This document shows, one piece after another, positions 1-8,279 of a DNA stretch of 64,000 nucleotides. A program made the translations under genes and the position numbers. The DNA lies in NCBI GenBank assembly GCA_963773585.1, contig CAVZBR010000003.1, forward strand, positions 202,801-266,800, written 5' to 3'. The notes beneath the pieces were generated by a model. The model made no database searches. It saw only the letters and a list, made by a program, of their open reading frames with translations, and was not told where the DNA came from. How positions within the stretch are numbered: position 1 is the stretch's first letter; every line of letters begins with the position of its first letter. This stretch comes from CAVXJN01 sp963773585 (lineage in GTDB: Bacteria; Pseudomonadota; Gammaproteobacteria; JASBUN01).

Positions 1-725
1 CCCCACAATCGACATAGCACCGATTCTTCACCATGATAACTATCGCGGACAATATCCATGCGAAATCCTGGCCGTTGGAGGCTTGTCCCATCTTTACTAC
101 CCAGCCGCTGCCTCAGGTCATCCGTTGCGTGACAGCGGCGTTCTTCGTAAAAGACGGAAACCAGCGCGCAGCCTTTAAGGCTCGCATAGTCTTCTAGGTA
201 CTCACGGCTCATCTCGACGCATGCACCGGAATACGAGTAAACATCGTAGTGAGATAACGGTTTTGTCGTTACGACTCCCATCTGGGGGCGACTGAGATCA
301 TCCCAGACGATCCGATCCGGCTTCTGCAAAGTTCTTGGGCACAAGCCGTAACACATCAACATGCCATTGTCCGGCATCATTACCGTCTTGTTATGGCGAT
401 CCCAGCTAACGACGACGGGCTCTAGACGATCATCACGTCCGCCTGGCCCTTCAACCCAGAAATCCGATCGGTACCTTTGCCCTTCTTCCACCACGGGCCC
501 TGGTCCCCAAGCTTCGACCTCCCAGCCAATACCGCCAGGGTTGTTGAGCACCTCGTCGAGACGGTCAACTGGAACGAGTACCGTGCGCTTTTCTATTAAA
601 CCTTGATACCCGCGTACTGCGTCATCGGATAGCTGACCGATAACCACGTACTCATCACCATCGCTCAGGTACGGATCGTTCAGGTGAATCAAACAATCGG
701 GAAGCCAGTCGGCATTCAAGCTCAT
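1..725 (-). CDS. Unrecognised protein, C-terminus beyond the left edge
   Basis: An open frame runs from an ATG at 725 to the window edge, giving about 241 residues without a stop. It begins MSLNADWLPDCLIHLNDPYL. The ATG overlaps the stop of the methyltransferase gene before it in an ATGA arrangement, so it is probably translationally coupled and part of the same operon. I do not recognise the family. It shows none of the duplicated target-recognition pattern expected of HsdS. It has no evident signal peptide or membrane segment and is rich in acidic and aromatic residues. Its position after two methyltransferase genes suggests an accessory part of a restriction or defence locus, which is inference only. 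The coding frame itself is well supported. Confidence 0.7.
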   Translation of the reverse strand, partial: MSLNADWLPDCLIHLNDPYLSDGDEYVVIGQLSDDAVRGYQGLIEKRTVLVPVDRLDEVLNNPGGIGWEVEAWGPGPVVEEGQRYRSDFWVEGPGGRDDRLEPVVVSWDRHNKTVMMPDNGMLMCYGLCPRTLQKPDRIVWDDLSRPQMGVVTTKPLSHYDVYSYSGACVEMSREYLEDYASLKGCALVSVFYEERRCHATDDLRQRLGSKDGTSLQRPGFRMDIVRDSYHGEESVLCRLW

Positions 726-2239
726 CGCCCTTTCCCGCTATGGCTTCCCACAAGTGTCTGGCCTAGTCGGTTGAGCAACTGATCCATCGACTCCCGCAAT
801 GCCATCGAGCTTTCCTGCCAGTTCGCAATGGCCTGCTTGAGGCTGACCGTTTCGGCCGCTCCGTTGCCATTGCCGTTTCCGTTGTCCGCCCGCACGTAGA
901 GCGGGATGCTGAGGTTGCTGGCTTTCTCCCGGATCTCGTCATTGCTGACCACCCGGGCAAAGCCGTCCTCGTCACCGAAAGCCTGGTAGGCGGAGACAAT
1001 GCGCTGGATGTGGTCGTCGGTGAGGAAGCTCTGCGCCCGCTCGCGGGTCACCTCGTTCACCGCGTTGATGAAGAGCACCTTGTTCCTGCGCTCCTTGGGT
1101 TTGTTCATCCGGCAGATGACGACGCAGGCTTCCATGGGCGAGTTGTAAAAGAGGTTGGGACCGAGGCCCAGCACACACTCCACCACGTCATGGGCGACCA
1201 GCTTCTCGCGCATGGCCGACTCTTCGTTGCGGAAGAGGACGCCATGCGGAAACAGGATGGCGCAGCGGCCGCTCTTGGCCTTCATGCTCTTGATGATGTG
1301 CTGCCAGAAGGCATAGTCGGCGCGGCCCTGGGGCGGGGTGCCGTAGATGTTCCGGCCCCACGGATCGGCGGACCAGGCATCGCGGTCCCACTGCTTGATG
1401 GAGTACGGCGGATTGGCCAGGACCACATCGAACTGCATGAGCCGGTCGCCTTCGACAAAGGCGGGGTTGGCCAGGGTATCGCCCCGGACGATGCGGAAGT
1501 CCTCGATGCCGTGCAGGAACAGGTTCATCCGGCCGATGGCGGAGGTGAGCAGGTTGCGCTCCTGGCCGAACAGCCGCAGGTTCCGCCACTCCTTGTTCTG
1601 CCGCTTCAGATGGGCGACGGCGGAGAGCAGCATGCCCGCCGAACCGCAGGTGGGGTCATAGATCGACTCACCCGGTTTGGGTTCGAGCATCTCGGTCATC
1701 AGATGGACCACGGTGCGGTTGGTATAGAACTCCGCAGCGGTGTGGCCGGAATCGTCGGCGAACTTTTTGATCAGAAACTCATAGCCCACGCCCAGCTCAT
1801 CCTCCGGGCAGTTGGAGAGCGAAAGCGTCTGCGAGCTGAAGTGCTCGATCAGCTCGCGCAGCATGTGGTCCGGCAGGCGGTCCTTGTTGGTCCACTGGGC
1901 ATCGCCGAAGACCCCGTACAGGGTGTCGGGGTTGGCCGTCTCAATCGCCCGCAGGGCGTCCTGGATGGCCTTGCCCACGTTTTTGACCTTGGTGCGGGTG
2001 GCCTTCCAGTGGGCGTCTTCCGGGATCTGGAAGCGGTGCTGTTCGGGAAGCGCGGCGTATTCCTGATCGCCGCCGGATTCCTCCAGCGCATCGGCCAGCT
2101 CTTCGTCGTACACGTCGCACAGGCGCTTGTAGAACAGCAGCGGGAAGATGAACTGCTTGTAGTCCCCGGCGTCGATGTAGCCACGCAGCAAGGTGGCCGC
2201 GCCCCAGAGGTAGGATTCCAGTCGAGATTGGGAAATCAC
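722..2239 (-). CDS. hsdM: Type I restriction-modification DNA methyltransferase subunit (second copy)
   Basis: The 505-residue protein has the N-terminal HsdM helical domain (about 1-140) followed by an N6-adenine methyltransferase domain. The SAM-binding motif is YDPTCGSAGMLL (about residues 193-204) and the catalytic motif IV is NPPY (about 277-280). HsdM normally works with HsdS, which supplies specificity, and HsdR. Neither is visible here. The frame is intact, unlike the upstream hsdM copy. The start is a GTG at 2239 with a GGGAAAGG stretch about ten bases before it. The downstream gene overlaps its stop by four bases. The glycine- and asparagine-rich stretch NGNGNGNG near residue 450 is unusual and looks like a flexible linker. 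Confidence 0.93.
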   Translation of the reverse strand: MISQSRLESYLWGAATLLRGYIDAGDYKQFIFPLLFYKRLCDVYDEELADALEESGGDQEYAALPEQHRFQIPEDAHWKATRTKVKNVGKAIQDALRAIETANPDTLYGVFGDAQWTNKDRLPDHMLRELIEHFSSQTLSLSNCPEDELGVGYEFLIKKFADDSGHTAAEFYTNRTVVHLMTEMLEPKPGESIYDPTCGSAGMLLSAVAHLKRQNKEWRNLRLFGQERNLLTSAIGRMNLFLHGIEDFRIVRGDTLANPAFVEGDRLMQFDVVLANPPYSIKQWDRDAWSADPWGRNIYGTPPQGRADYAFWQHIIKSMKAKSGRCAILFPHGVLFRNEESAMREKLVAHDVVECVLGLGPNLFYNSPMEACVVICRMNKPKERRNKVLFINAVNEVTRERAQSFLTDDHIQRIVSAYQAFGDEDGFARVVSNDEIREKASNLSIPLYVRADNGNGNGNGAAETVSLKQAIANWQESSMALRESMDQLLNRLGQTLVGSHSGKGR

Positions 2240-2274
2240 GATTGTGTTGCCTTTCCCAGCTCGTTGGGATCGAA

Positions 2275-2417
2275 CTACGCCTGCACATCAGAAAATGCCG
2301 ACAGACTATTTGCGGCACGCGTCAGCAATCGTTTCGCTTCGTCGATATATCGATGTCATCCAGACGGCGCATAGACTCGACAATATTGTCATCGCACGGT
2401 ATTCGCCCATATCGCAT
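2275..2417 (-). pseudogene. Possible small ORF broken by a two-base slip
   Basis: Between the 54-residue ORF and hsdM there is a short frame starting MRYGRIPCDDNIVESM at 2417. Removing two bases from the AT dinucleotide run at 2345-2350 would join it to DEAKRLLTRAANSLSAF and a stop at 2275, giving about 46 residues. The joined peptide reads like a normal soluble helical protein, whereas each piece alone is very short. The support is compositional only, so this may be chance. If real, it is another small companion gene of the hsdM operon that was inactivated by an indel. Confidence 0.25.
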
Positions 2418-2440
2418 ACCGGGACAAGGTGGCGTCTCCG

Positions 2441-2605
2441 TCACCTAGCTGAGTTGATCACGGCGCGCTCGAACCTCGGCCACAGTGGATCAATGCCGCC
2501 ATCCCCGTAGGCTGTAGATATCCGCAAAGCTTCTTGCTCGTAGCTTGAGATGATCTGTCGAAGGTCATCTTCGGTTAACTTGCAGGGTCTTGCTCTATTT
2601 GCCAT
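2441..2605 (-). CDS. Small 54-residue protein between the two hsdM genes
   Basis: The ATG at 2605-2603 is preceded by a strong AAGGAG seven bases away and overlaps the end of the first hsdM by 11 bases. The peptide starts MANRARPCKLTEDDLRQIIS and ends at a TGA at 2441. It is basic at the N-terminus and helical in composition, with a tryptophan near the end, and has no signal or membrane segment. I do not recognise it. The good ribosome site and tight packing suggest a real small gene co-transcribed with the methyltransferases. A function linked to the restriction locus is only a guess. Confidence 0.5.
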   Translation of the reverse strand: MANRARPCKLTEDDLRQIISSYEQEALRISTAYGDGGIDPLWPRFERAVINSAR

Positions 2606-4181
2606 CGCCCTTTCTCCTTTTCGCTGCGCCTCCCATCAACCCAGATTGCTGCAGTAAGGCCTTCAGCCGATCTTCCGCTGCATACGCCGCCTGCAGCGAT
2701 TCCTTGAGGTTGGCGATGGCCTGATCGATGGTCATGGATTCCTCCTCGATCACCGGCTCCACGTAGCGGGGGATGTTCAGGTTGAAATCGTTCTCGCGGA
2801 TCTCGTCGAGCGTGACCACCCGGCAGATCCCTTCCACATCCTGATAGCCCTCATACCAGCGATGGATGTTGTCCACGTGTTCCGGCAGAAGCTCATTCTG
2901 GGCGCGGCCGGTCTTGAACTCCTTCGAGGCGTCGATGAACAGCACCTTCTGGCGGTGGGCCTTGGGCTTGCTGTCCCGGAAGACCAGCACGCAGGGCGCG
3001 AGACCGGTTCCGTAGAAAATGTTCTGGCCGAGGCCGATCACCGCTTCGAGGATGTCCATTTCCAGCAGCTTGCGCCGGATCTCGCCTTCCTTGGACATGC
3101 GGAACAGCACTCCATGGGGCAGCACCACAGCCATTCGGCCGGTCTTGCGGTGCCATGGACTTGATCATGTGCTGGACCCATGCATAGTCGCCGGATTTGG
3201 CACGGCGGGACCCTGCGAAGTTGCGCCCATAGGGATCGTTGATCCAGACCTCGTCACCCCACTTTTCCAGTGAGAACGGAGGATTGGCGATGACGCAGTC
3301 AAACGTGGCGAGGCTGTCGCCAGAGTAAAAGGCGGGATGCGCAGGGTGTCGCCGCGCTCGATATGGAAATCTTCGGCGCCATGGAGAAAGAGGTTCATTC
3401 GGGCGATGGAGGATGTCGTCAGGTTCTTTTCCTGGCCATAGAGCTTGCCCAGCATGAGGTTCTCGTCGCCGCCATGCTCTTTGACATAGTGCAGCGCTTC
3501 AAGCAGCATGCCGCCGGTCCCGCAGGCAGGGTCATAGATGGTTTCCCCGGCTTTGGGCGCAAGGATGCGGACCATCAGCGCGACCACGGAGCGCGGGGTA
3601 TAGAACTCGCCGGCCTTCTTGTTGGTGAGGTCGGCAAATTTCTTGATCAGGTATTCATAGGCCTGGCCGAGAATGTCCGCCTTGCAGTGCTCATTGCCCA
3701 GGTTGAGCGATGAGAAGTGTTCGATCAGGTCCTTGAGCAGTGCGTCCGAAAGGCGGTCTTTGTTGGTCCACTGGGCATCGCCGAAGATGCCGTGCAGGGT
3801 GTCCGGGTTGGCCTGCTCGATGCAGCGCATGGCCTTCTGGAGCGCATGGCCGATATTGGCGCTCTTGGCCCGGACATCTTTCCAATGGCAGCCCTCCGGA
3901 ACCTGGAACCGGTGGTTCTCGGGGAACTGGGCAAATTCTACGTCGCCGTCGGACTCTTCCAGGGCACGCGCATACTCCTCGTCATAGACGTCGGAGACCC
4001 GCTTGAAGAACAGCAGCGGGAAGATGTAGGTCTTGAAGTCCGCCGCGTCCACAGGGCCGCGGAGAATATTGGCGGCTTCCCAGAGCGCCCCAGACAGGGT
4101 GCTGATATCCATCGAGGACTGCTTGGATGTCTGGCGCCGGCCGCTGCGGGACTGCGCGGCTGCGATATCATCGCTCGCCAT
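2595..4181 (-). pseudogene. hsdM: Type I methyltransferase HsdM (first copy) with two frameshifts
   Basis: The first 280 or so codons give a normal HsdM N-terminus (DISTLSGALWEAANILRGPV) and the SAM motif YDPACGTGGMLL. Near 3336-3340 one base appears to be missing (reading ...DTLR then shifted). The next segment, including the catalytic NPPF at 3274-3285, continues in another frame. Near 3144-3150 one base appears to be extra, which restores the original frame for the last 180 residues (MAVVLPHGVLFRMSKEG). The net length is exactly 529 codons, so the two indels compensate. As read, no single product has both the SAM and catalytic motifs. Either two sequencing errors or true inactivation explains this. 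The start could instead be the internal ATG before DISTLSG. Confidence 0.85.
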
Positions 4182-4187
4182 TCTGTT

Positions 4188-4391
4188 TCACTTCTTATCT
4201 GACGACGGTTGGGCCGTGTTCGCCGAGGTGGCTGCAGCGATGGGGATACCGGCGCGTCCGCAATAGTCCCGGATTAACACCTCAACCATATTCGCAATGG
4301 ATCGATGCTCCCGACTGGCTGCAGTGCGGAGGGCTTCCTTCAACTGCGGTTCTATGCGAAACGTTAGCGTTGTGGATTTTGCGGCGGGCAT
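4188..4391 (-). CDS. Ribbon-helix-helix regulator at the head of the hsdM operon
   Basis: The 67-residue protein begins MPAAKSTTLTFRIEPQLKEAL, a short beta strand with alternating residues followed by two helices, as in CopG/Arc-type DNA-binding proteins. Helix two is REHRSIANMVEVLIRDYC. I prefer the ATG at 4391 over a TTG further upstream at 4415 because family members start just before the beta strand. It ends seven bases before the first hsdM start, so it probably heads this operon and may autoregulate it or act as an antitoxin-like repressor. No toxin gene is adjacent. An inverted repeat lies just upstream. Confidence 0.75.
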   Translation of the reverse strand: MPAAKSTTLTFRIEPQLKEALRTAASREHRSIANMVEVLIRDYCGRAGIPIAAATSANTAQPSSDKK

Positions 4392-4415
4392 CAGCAGACC
4401 TACGAGTGCTGTCAA

Positions 4416-4436
4416 TGTACTGCACTTTACAGTATA
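4416..4436 (-). promoter_or_regulatory. Inverted repeat before the ribbon-helix-helix gene
   Basis: TACTG (4418-4422) and CAGTA (4430-4434) form an inverted repeat with a seven-base spacer, 25 bases upstream of the regulator's ATG. On the minus strand a TATACT hexamer overlaps the far arm and could be a -10 box. An operator for the adjacent ribbon-helix-helix protein is plausible but inferred only from position and symmetry. Confidence 0.35.
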
Positions 4437-4546
4437 TGCCTTGTTAACTCAATGGATATATGCGCGCCGGCCAGGCTGCCACGCTCTTGCGCTTCGACAC
4501 GGATAGCGGACTGCGTTCGAGGTCTTTCTTCTGCATCGAGCGCGCC

Positions 4547-6064
4547 TCAGCCGAGTTCCGGAAACTCGGCTGCCGCCAGATCTGGGTCGACCTCGTCGCC
4601 GTCGAGATCCGCGGTCACGCTCGCCGGCAGCTGCTTGCGCGCCTTGGCCCCTAGTTTCCGCAACGCCTCGGCGCGCCCCACCAACGCGCCTTTGCCACTG
4701 ACGAGCCGATTGTGGGCGGTATCGTAGGCTTGGCGCGCTTGGGTCAGGCGGCTCCCCACGTCCTCAAGCGCTTCAACGAAGCCGACAAGCTTGTCGTACA
4801 GGTCGCCAGCGCGACTTGCGATCTCCTCAGCATTCCGGTTCTGACTTTCGACGCGCCAGATGCTGTTGATGGTGCGCAGGGTCGCGAGCAGGGTCGACGG
4901 ACTGACCAGCATGATGCGCTGCTCGAAGGCGTCGCTCGGGAGCGCAGGGTCGTACTGCAGGGCGAGCATATGGGCGGGCTCGATGGGCACGAAGAGCAGA
5001 ACGAAGTCGAGGGTGTTTACCCCGACCAGGTCGTCATACTTCTTTGCGGACAGGCCGCGGATGTGGGTGCGCACCGACTGGATATGCTGCTTGATGGCTG
5101 TCTCCCGCTCGACGTCGGTCTCGGCAGCGGCATAGCGCTCGTACGCGCTAAGGGATACCTTGGCGTCGATGATGATGTCGCGGTCCTCTGGAAGGTGCAC
5201 CACCACGTCCGGTGCCCGGCGTCGTCCATCGTCGTCCTGTAAGCTCGCCTGCACCACGTATTCCCGGCCTTTGGCAAGGCCGGACTTCTCCAGAATACTC
5301 TCCAATACCACTTCGCCCCAGTTACCTTGGGTCTTGTTGTTCCCCTTGAGCGCCTTGGTGAGGTTGACCGCATCCTCGCTGATCTGCTGATTCAGTCTAT
5401 GCAGGTTTTGAATCTGAGCATGCAACGACACGCGATCTTTTGACTCCTTATCGTAGACGTCTTCGATTTTCTTTCGGAAATCGCCCAGCTGTTCGCGCAG
5501 TGGATTGAGCACCGTCTCGAGGTGACTCTTGTTCTGCGTAGTGAACTTCTCGCCCTTCTCCTCGAAGATACGGTTGGCCAAGTTCTGGAATTCCTCTGTG
5601 AGGTGCTGGCGCGCCTCTTGCAGTAGCGCGAGCTTCTCCTCGGCCTGCTTGCGCTGCTCCGCGAGGGTCGTCTCCAGCGTGCTGACGTGTGAGCGGAGGT
5701 CAGAGGTTTCCTTAGCTGCGGCATCGGCGTCAACTTCTCTTCGGCGTCGCGCCTCGTCGAGCTTCTGTTCGAGTTCCGGGAGCCGTTCGGCGCGGGCTTC
5801 CAGTGCAGCCCTCTGGCTGCGGAGGTCCCCCAGTTCCGCTCGCAGCGTCTGGACAGTTTCACTGAGCTGATTGCCGTCGCTACGCAGGGTTTCGAGCTCG
5901 GTCTCGCGCTGCCGGAGCCGCTCGGCTATTTGTGCCTCGGTTGCCGCCCGCTCTTGCCGGATCCGCTCGAAGGCAAGCGCGCACCGGCCCTTGACTACAA
6001 GCCAGACGATCCCCGCACTCAGCAGCGCGCAGCCGAATCCAACACCGACGATCAGTAGTTCCAT
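4547..6064 (-). CDS. rmuC: RmuC family protein
   Basis: The 505-residue protein starts with a single hydrophobic anchor (LLIVGVGFGCALLSAGIVWLVV). A long charged coiled coil (about 30-220) follows, then the RmuC nuclease-like domain, with DVVVHLPEDRDIIIDAKVSL and FVLLFVPIEPAHMLAL near residues 290-370. RmuC limits DNA inversions between short repeats in E. coli and is predicted to be a membrane-tethered nuclease related to restriction-endonuclease folds. The DAKV motif fits the catalytic core. The ATG at 6064 has a G-rich site a few bases upstream. It lies downstream of, and in the same direction as, a small DUF4258-like gene. Proximity to a restriction locus is compatible with a DNA-protection role, but RmuC is also a normal chromosomal gene. 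Confidence 0.9.
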   Translation of the reverse strand: MELLIVGVGFGCALLSAGIVWLVVKGRCALAFERIRQERAATEAQIAERLRQRETELETLRSDGNQLSETVQTLRAELGDLRSQRAALEARAERLPELEQKLDEARRRREVDADAAAKETSDLRSHVSTLETTLAEQRKQAEEKLALLQEARQHLTEEFQNLANRIFEEKGEKFTTQNKSHLETVLNPLREQLGDFRKKIEDVYDKESKDRVSLHAQIQNLHRLNQQISEDAVNLTKALKGNNKTQGNWGEVVLESILEKSGLAKGREYVVQASLQDDDGRRRAPDVVVHLPEDRDIIIDAKVSLSAYERYAAAETDVERETAIKQHIQSVRTHIRGLSAKKYDDLVGVNTLDFVLLFVPIEPAHMLALQYDPALPSDAFEQRIMLVSPSTLLATLRTINSIWRVESQNRNAEEIASRAGDLYDKLVGFVEALEDVGSRLTQARQAYDTAHNRLVSGKGALVGRAEALRKLGAKARKQLPASVTADLDGDEVDPDLAAAEFPELG

Positions 6065-6155
6065 AAGCCCCCCAAAGACTTTCCGCTTCCCTAATAGTTA
6101 AAGTAGGCGCCCTCCCTGGCACCCGAACAAACCTCGGCAGCGTGCGCCCTGCCGC

Positions 6156-6440
6156 TCAGTGGCGATGTAGTCGCCCCTGTCGGTGCCCCACCGTGATGAT
6201 GCTGCCGTCAAGGCCCACCACCGCATATGCGTTCATGTGTTTCTCCAGCCGTAGATAACCGTCCCGGCCCAATGCCCGGCGCACTCTTTTTCGCGCCGCA
6301 TGATCAAATACCAGTATCCGGGCTCCACGATGGTCATGCACGGCGCATCCGAACTGATGCAGGCGCTCCACCACGCCTTCGGAAATCCCCCGTTGCTGCA
6401 TTCGGGCCCGGGCATGTTTGGTCAGTGCGAGCTCGCTCAT
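6156..6440 (-). CDS. Small DUF4258-like protein
   Basis: This 94-residue protein begins MSELALTKHARARMQQRGIS, the H-x3-R-M-x2-R-G-I pattern typical of DUF4258 and related RelE-like small folds, and ends with AYAVVGLDGSIITVGHRQGRLHRH. A GGGGGGAGGAAA ribosome site precedes the ATG. The family is often found in toxin-antitoxin-like or mobile contexts, but no clear partner gene is adjacent. The next gene upstream on this strand is a WYL regulator. The role is unknown and the assignment rests on the N-terminal motif alone. Confidence 0.65.
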   Translation of the reverse strand: MSELALTKHARARMQQRGISEGVVERLHQFGCAVHDHRGARILVFDHAARKRVRRALGRDGYLRLEKHMNAYAVVGLDGSIITVGHRQGRLHRH

Positions 6441-6557
6441 AGCATTTCCTCCCCCCGTTCGTCGTTTCGGGAGTCAGAATGCCAGATGCCAGGCTCAGGA
6501 CGTGAGCCACCCCAAAGAAATTCCATGAGCCGGAAGAAAAGGGAGAACGAGCGCCCT

Positions 6558-7533
6558 TCAGGCGTAGCGTTGCACCGTTCGCTCGAGCGCTTCTTTGACT
6601 CCCCGTATGAGCGAAGGCGGCGCTTCAACCGTGACCTCTGGTCCATGGCGCAAGATATCCATGATCAATTCCCGATCGTCACTATACGGAATTTCAAGGA
6701 CGAAAAAGCCGTCCTTGTCGAACCATCCTTTCTGTTTGGCGTGCCAGCGCTCGCAGGCGACCCATCGCGCACGCTCGGGGCTGAAGCGCAGGCGCGCGGT
6801 CTCGCTGGCTCGCCCCCCGAAAATCCCGTATCCGGCCCCGAGCACCTCATCGAGGATCTTGTCGGCGACCGGCTTCCGCGACTTTTCGAGCGGGACCGCA
6901 GCGCGAATGCTTTCCATCCCGAAGCTGCGCACGCCATCGCGCAGATGACACCAGGCTTCCAGATACCAGTTGTCGCGGTAGTACGTCAGCCGCTGGGGCG
7001 AGATCTCCCGTTCAGTCTCTTCATCGCGGGCGCGGTTGTAATGGGTGATCTTTAACCGCTTGCCCAACAGGGTGGCGCTGCTGATCACCTCGAAATTCTC
7101 GGAAGTGACCGGGCGCCCATAGATATTCAGAACCCGGATACGGCGGCGGACTTCGCGGCTGGGGTGGTCCTGGCCGCCGAGCAACATCTCGATGCGCTCC
7201 CCTAGCGGTGCGAGATGCGGAGCGAGAAGCCCGGGTTGCAGGTTCTCTAGCAATGACTGCATCGTGAGCAGCGCATGGATTTCCGATGCATTGAACCACG
7301 GAGCGCGGCATATCTGCTGTAGTGGCACGCGGATCACTGGATCGATACGATAGCCACCGCCTTCGGCGTCCCACAGATACGGGGACTCCGAAGCGGTCTC
7401 GCAGGTACTCGAGATCGCGCTTGAAGGTGGCGAGCGAAACCTCGAGCTGATCCAAAAAGACATGGCGCGGAACCGGTCGCACATTGCTGCGCAGGATCTG
7501 CTCGATGCGATAGAAGCGTTCGGTTCTATCCAT
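6558..7533 (-). pseudogene. WYL-domain transcriptional regulator, frameshifted
   Basis: The N-terminus from an ATG at 7533 encodes a winged helix-turn-helix (MDRTERFYRIEQILRSNVRP to EYLRDRFGVP). The coding frame then changes at about 7385-7390. The remainder continues as LWDAEGGGYRIDPV, a WYL domain (about residues 130-220, including YYRDNWYLEAWCHLRDGVRSF) and a C-terminal WCX-like extension. One extra G in the CCCCG run would explain the break, because removing it gives the family pattern VPYLWDAEGGGYR. Intact, the protein would be about 324 residues. WYL regulators commonly control DNA-damage and phage-defence loci, which fits the neighbourhood. As read, the DNA-binding and sensor halves are separated. 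Confidence 0.85.
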
Positions 7534-7727
7534 CGCCCCCCCGTTTCGTCTTTGTTCTTGAATGGCGCCGCGTCCCACTACACAGCGTTTGGGCCGCGCG
7601 TGTACATGCGGTATCTTAACCGAGGGGCCTGCGCCGCACGAGCACTGCGATTGATTGGAGAATTGGTGCACGATCCCGATACCGAGATCTTGAAGGTCTC
7701 ATTGCAGCGCAGTATTCAGGAGGATTC

Positions 7728-8279
7728 GTGGAGATCTCACAAAGCCAACTCGGAGGACTCGTAAAAGCGATCGCTTTTGCCGCTGACAAGCACCGTAATC
7801 AACGTCGCAAAGATGCTGAGGCCTCGCCCTACATCAATCACCCGATCGCTCTGACGAATGTGCTTGCCAACGAAGGGAGCGTAGAGGATGTGACGGTCCT
7901 CTGCGCAGCCGTATTGCACGACACCATCGAAGACACCGAAACCACCGAGGATGAGTTGCGTGCAATATTCGGTCAGGACGTGGCTTCCGTGGTTCTTGAG
8001 GTCACCGACGATAAATCGCTACCGAAGGACGTTCGAAAACAATTGCAGATTCGCCATGCAGCGAATATCTCGTCCGCGCCGAAACTCGTAAAGCTGGCCG
8101 ACAAGATCTGCAATCTGCGAGACATCCTGGCATCCCCTCCGGCCGATTGGTCGACCGAGCGCAAGGATGCCTACTTCAGCTGGGCCAGCAGGGTCGTTGA
8201 CGGTCTCCGCGGAGTGCATCCGGTCCTCGAACTGCAACGGGTCCAGCAAACCACCCAACGCGAAAAACCCAGTGAATGA
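7728..8279 (+). CDS. Stand-alone HD-domain alarmone hydrolase (MESH1-like)
   Basis: The 183-residue protein matches the hydrolase half of RelA/SpoT. It has histidine/aspartate metal motifs in INHPIALTNVL, AAVLHDTIEDTETTEDEL and KLVKLADKICNLRDI. It lacks the synthetase and regulatory domains, so it should degrade (p)ppGpp or related alarmones, as small alarmone hydrolases do. The GTG start at 7728 has an ideal AGGAGG six bases away. It is divergent from the WYL gene, and its 3' end overlaps the opposing DedA gene by about 100 bases. Some small alarmone hydrolases act as antitoxins to toxic synthetases. No synthetase is visible nearby, so that role is speculative. Confidence 0.88.
   Translation: MEISQSQLGGLVKAIAFAADKHRNQRRKDAEASPYINHPIALTNVLANEGSVEDVTVLCAAVLHDTIEDTETTEDELRAIFGQDVASVVLEVTDDKSLPKDVRKQLQIRHAANISSAPKLVKLADKICNLRDILASPPADWSTERKDAYFSWASRVVDGLRGVHPVLELQRVQQTTQREKPSE

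Noticed and set aside
1..725. HsdS specificity subunit at the left edge
   Set aside because: The translated sequence shows no target-recognition repeats or conserved helices of HsdS.
1010..2374. 454-residue open frame on the plus strand
   Set aside because: It is antisense to hsdM, whose motifs are unmistakable, and has the composition of a shadow frame.
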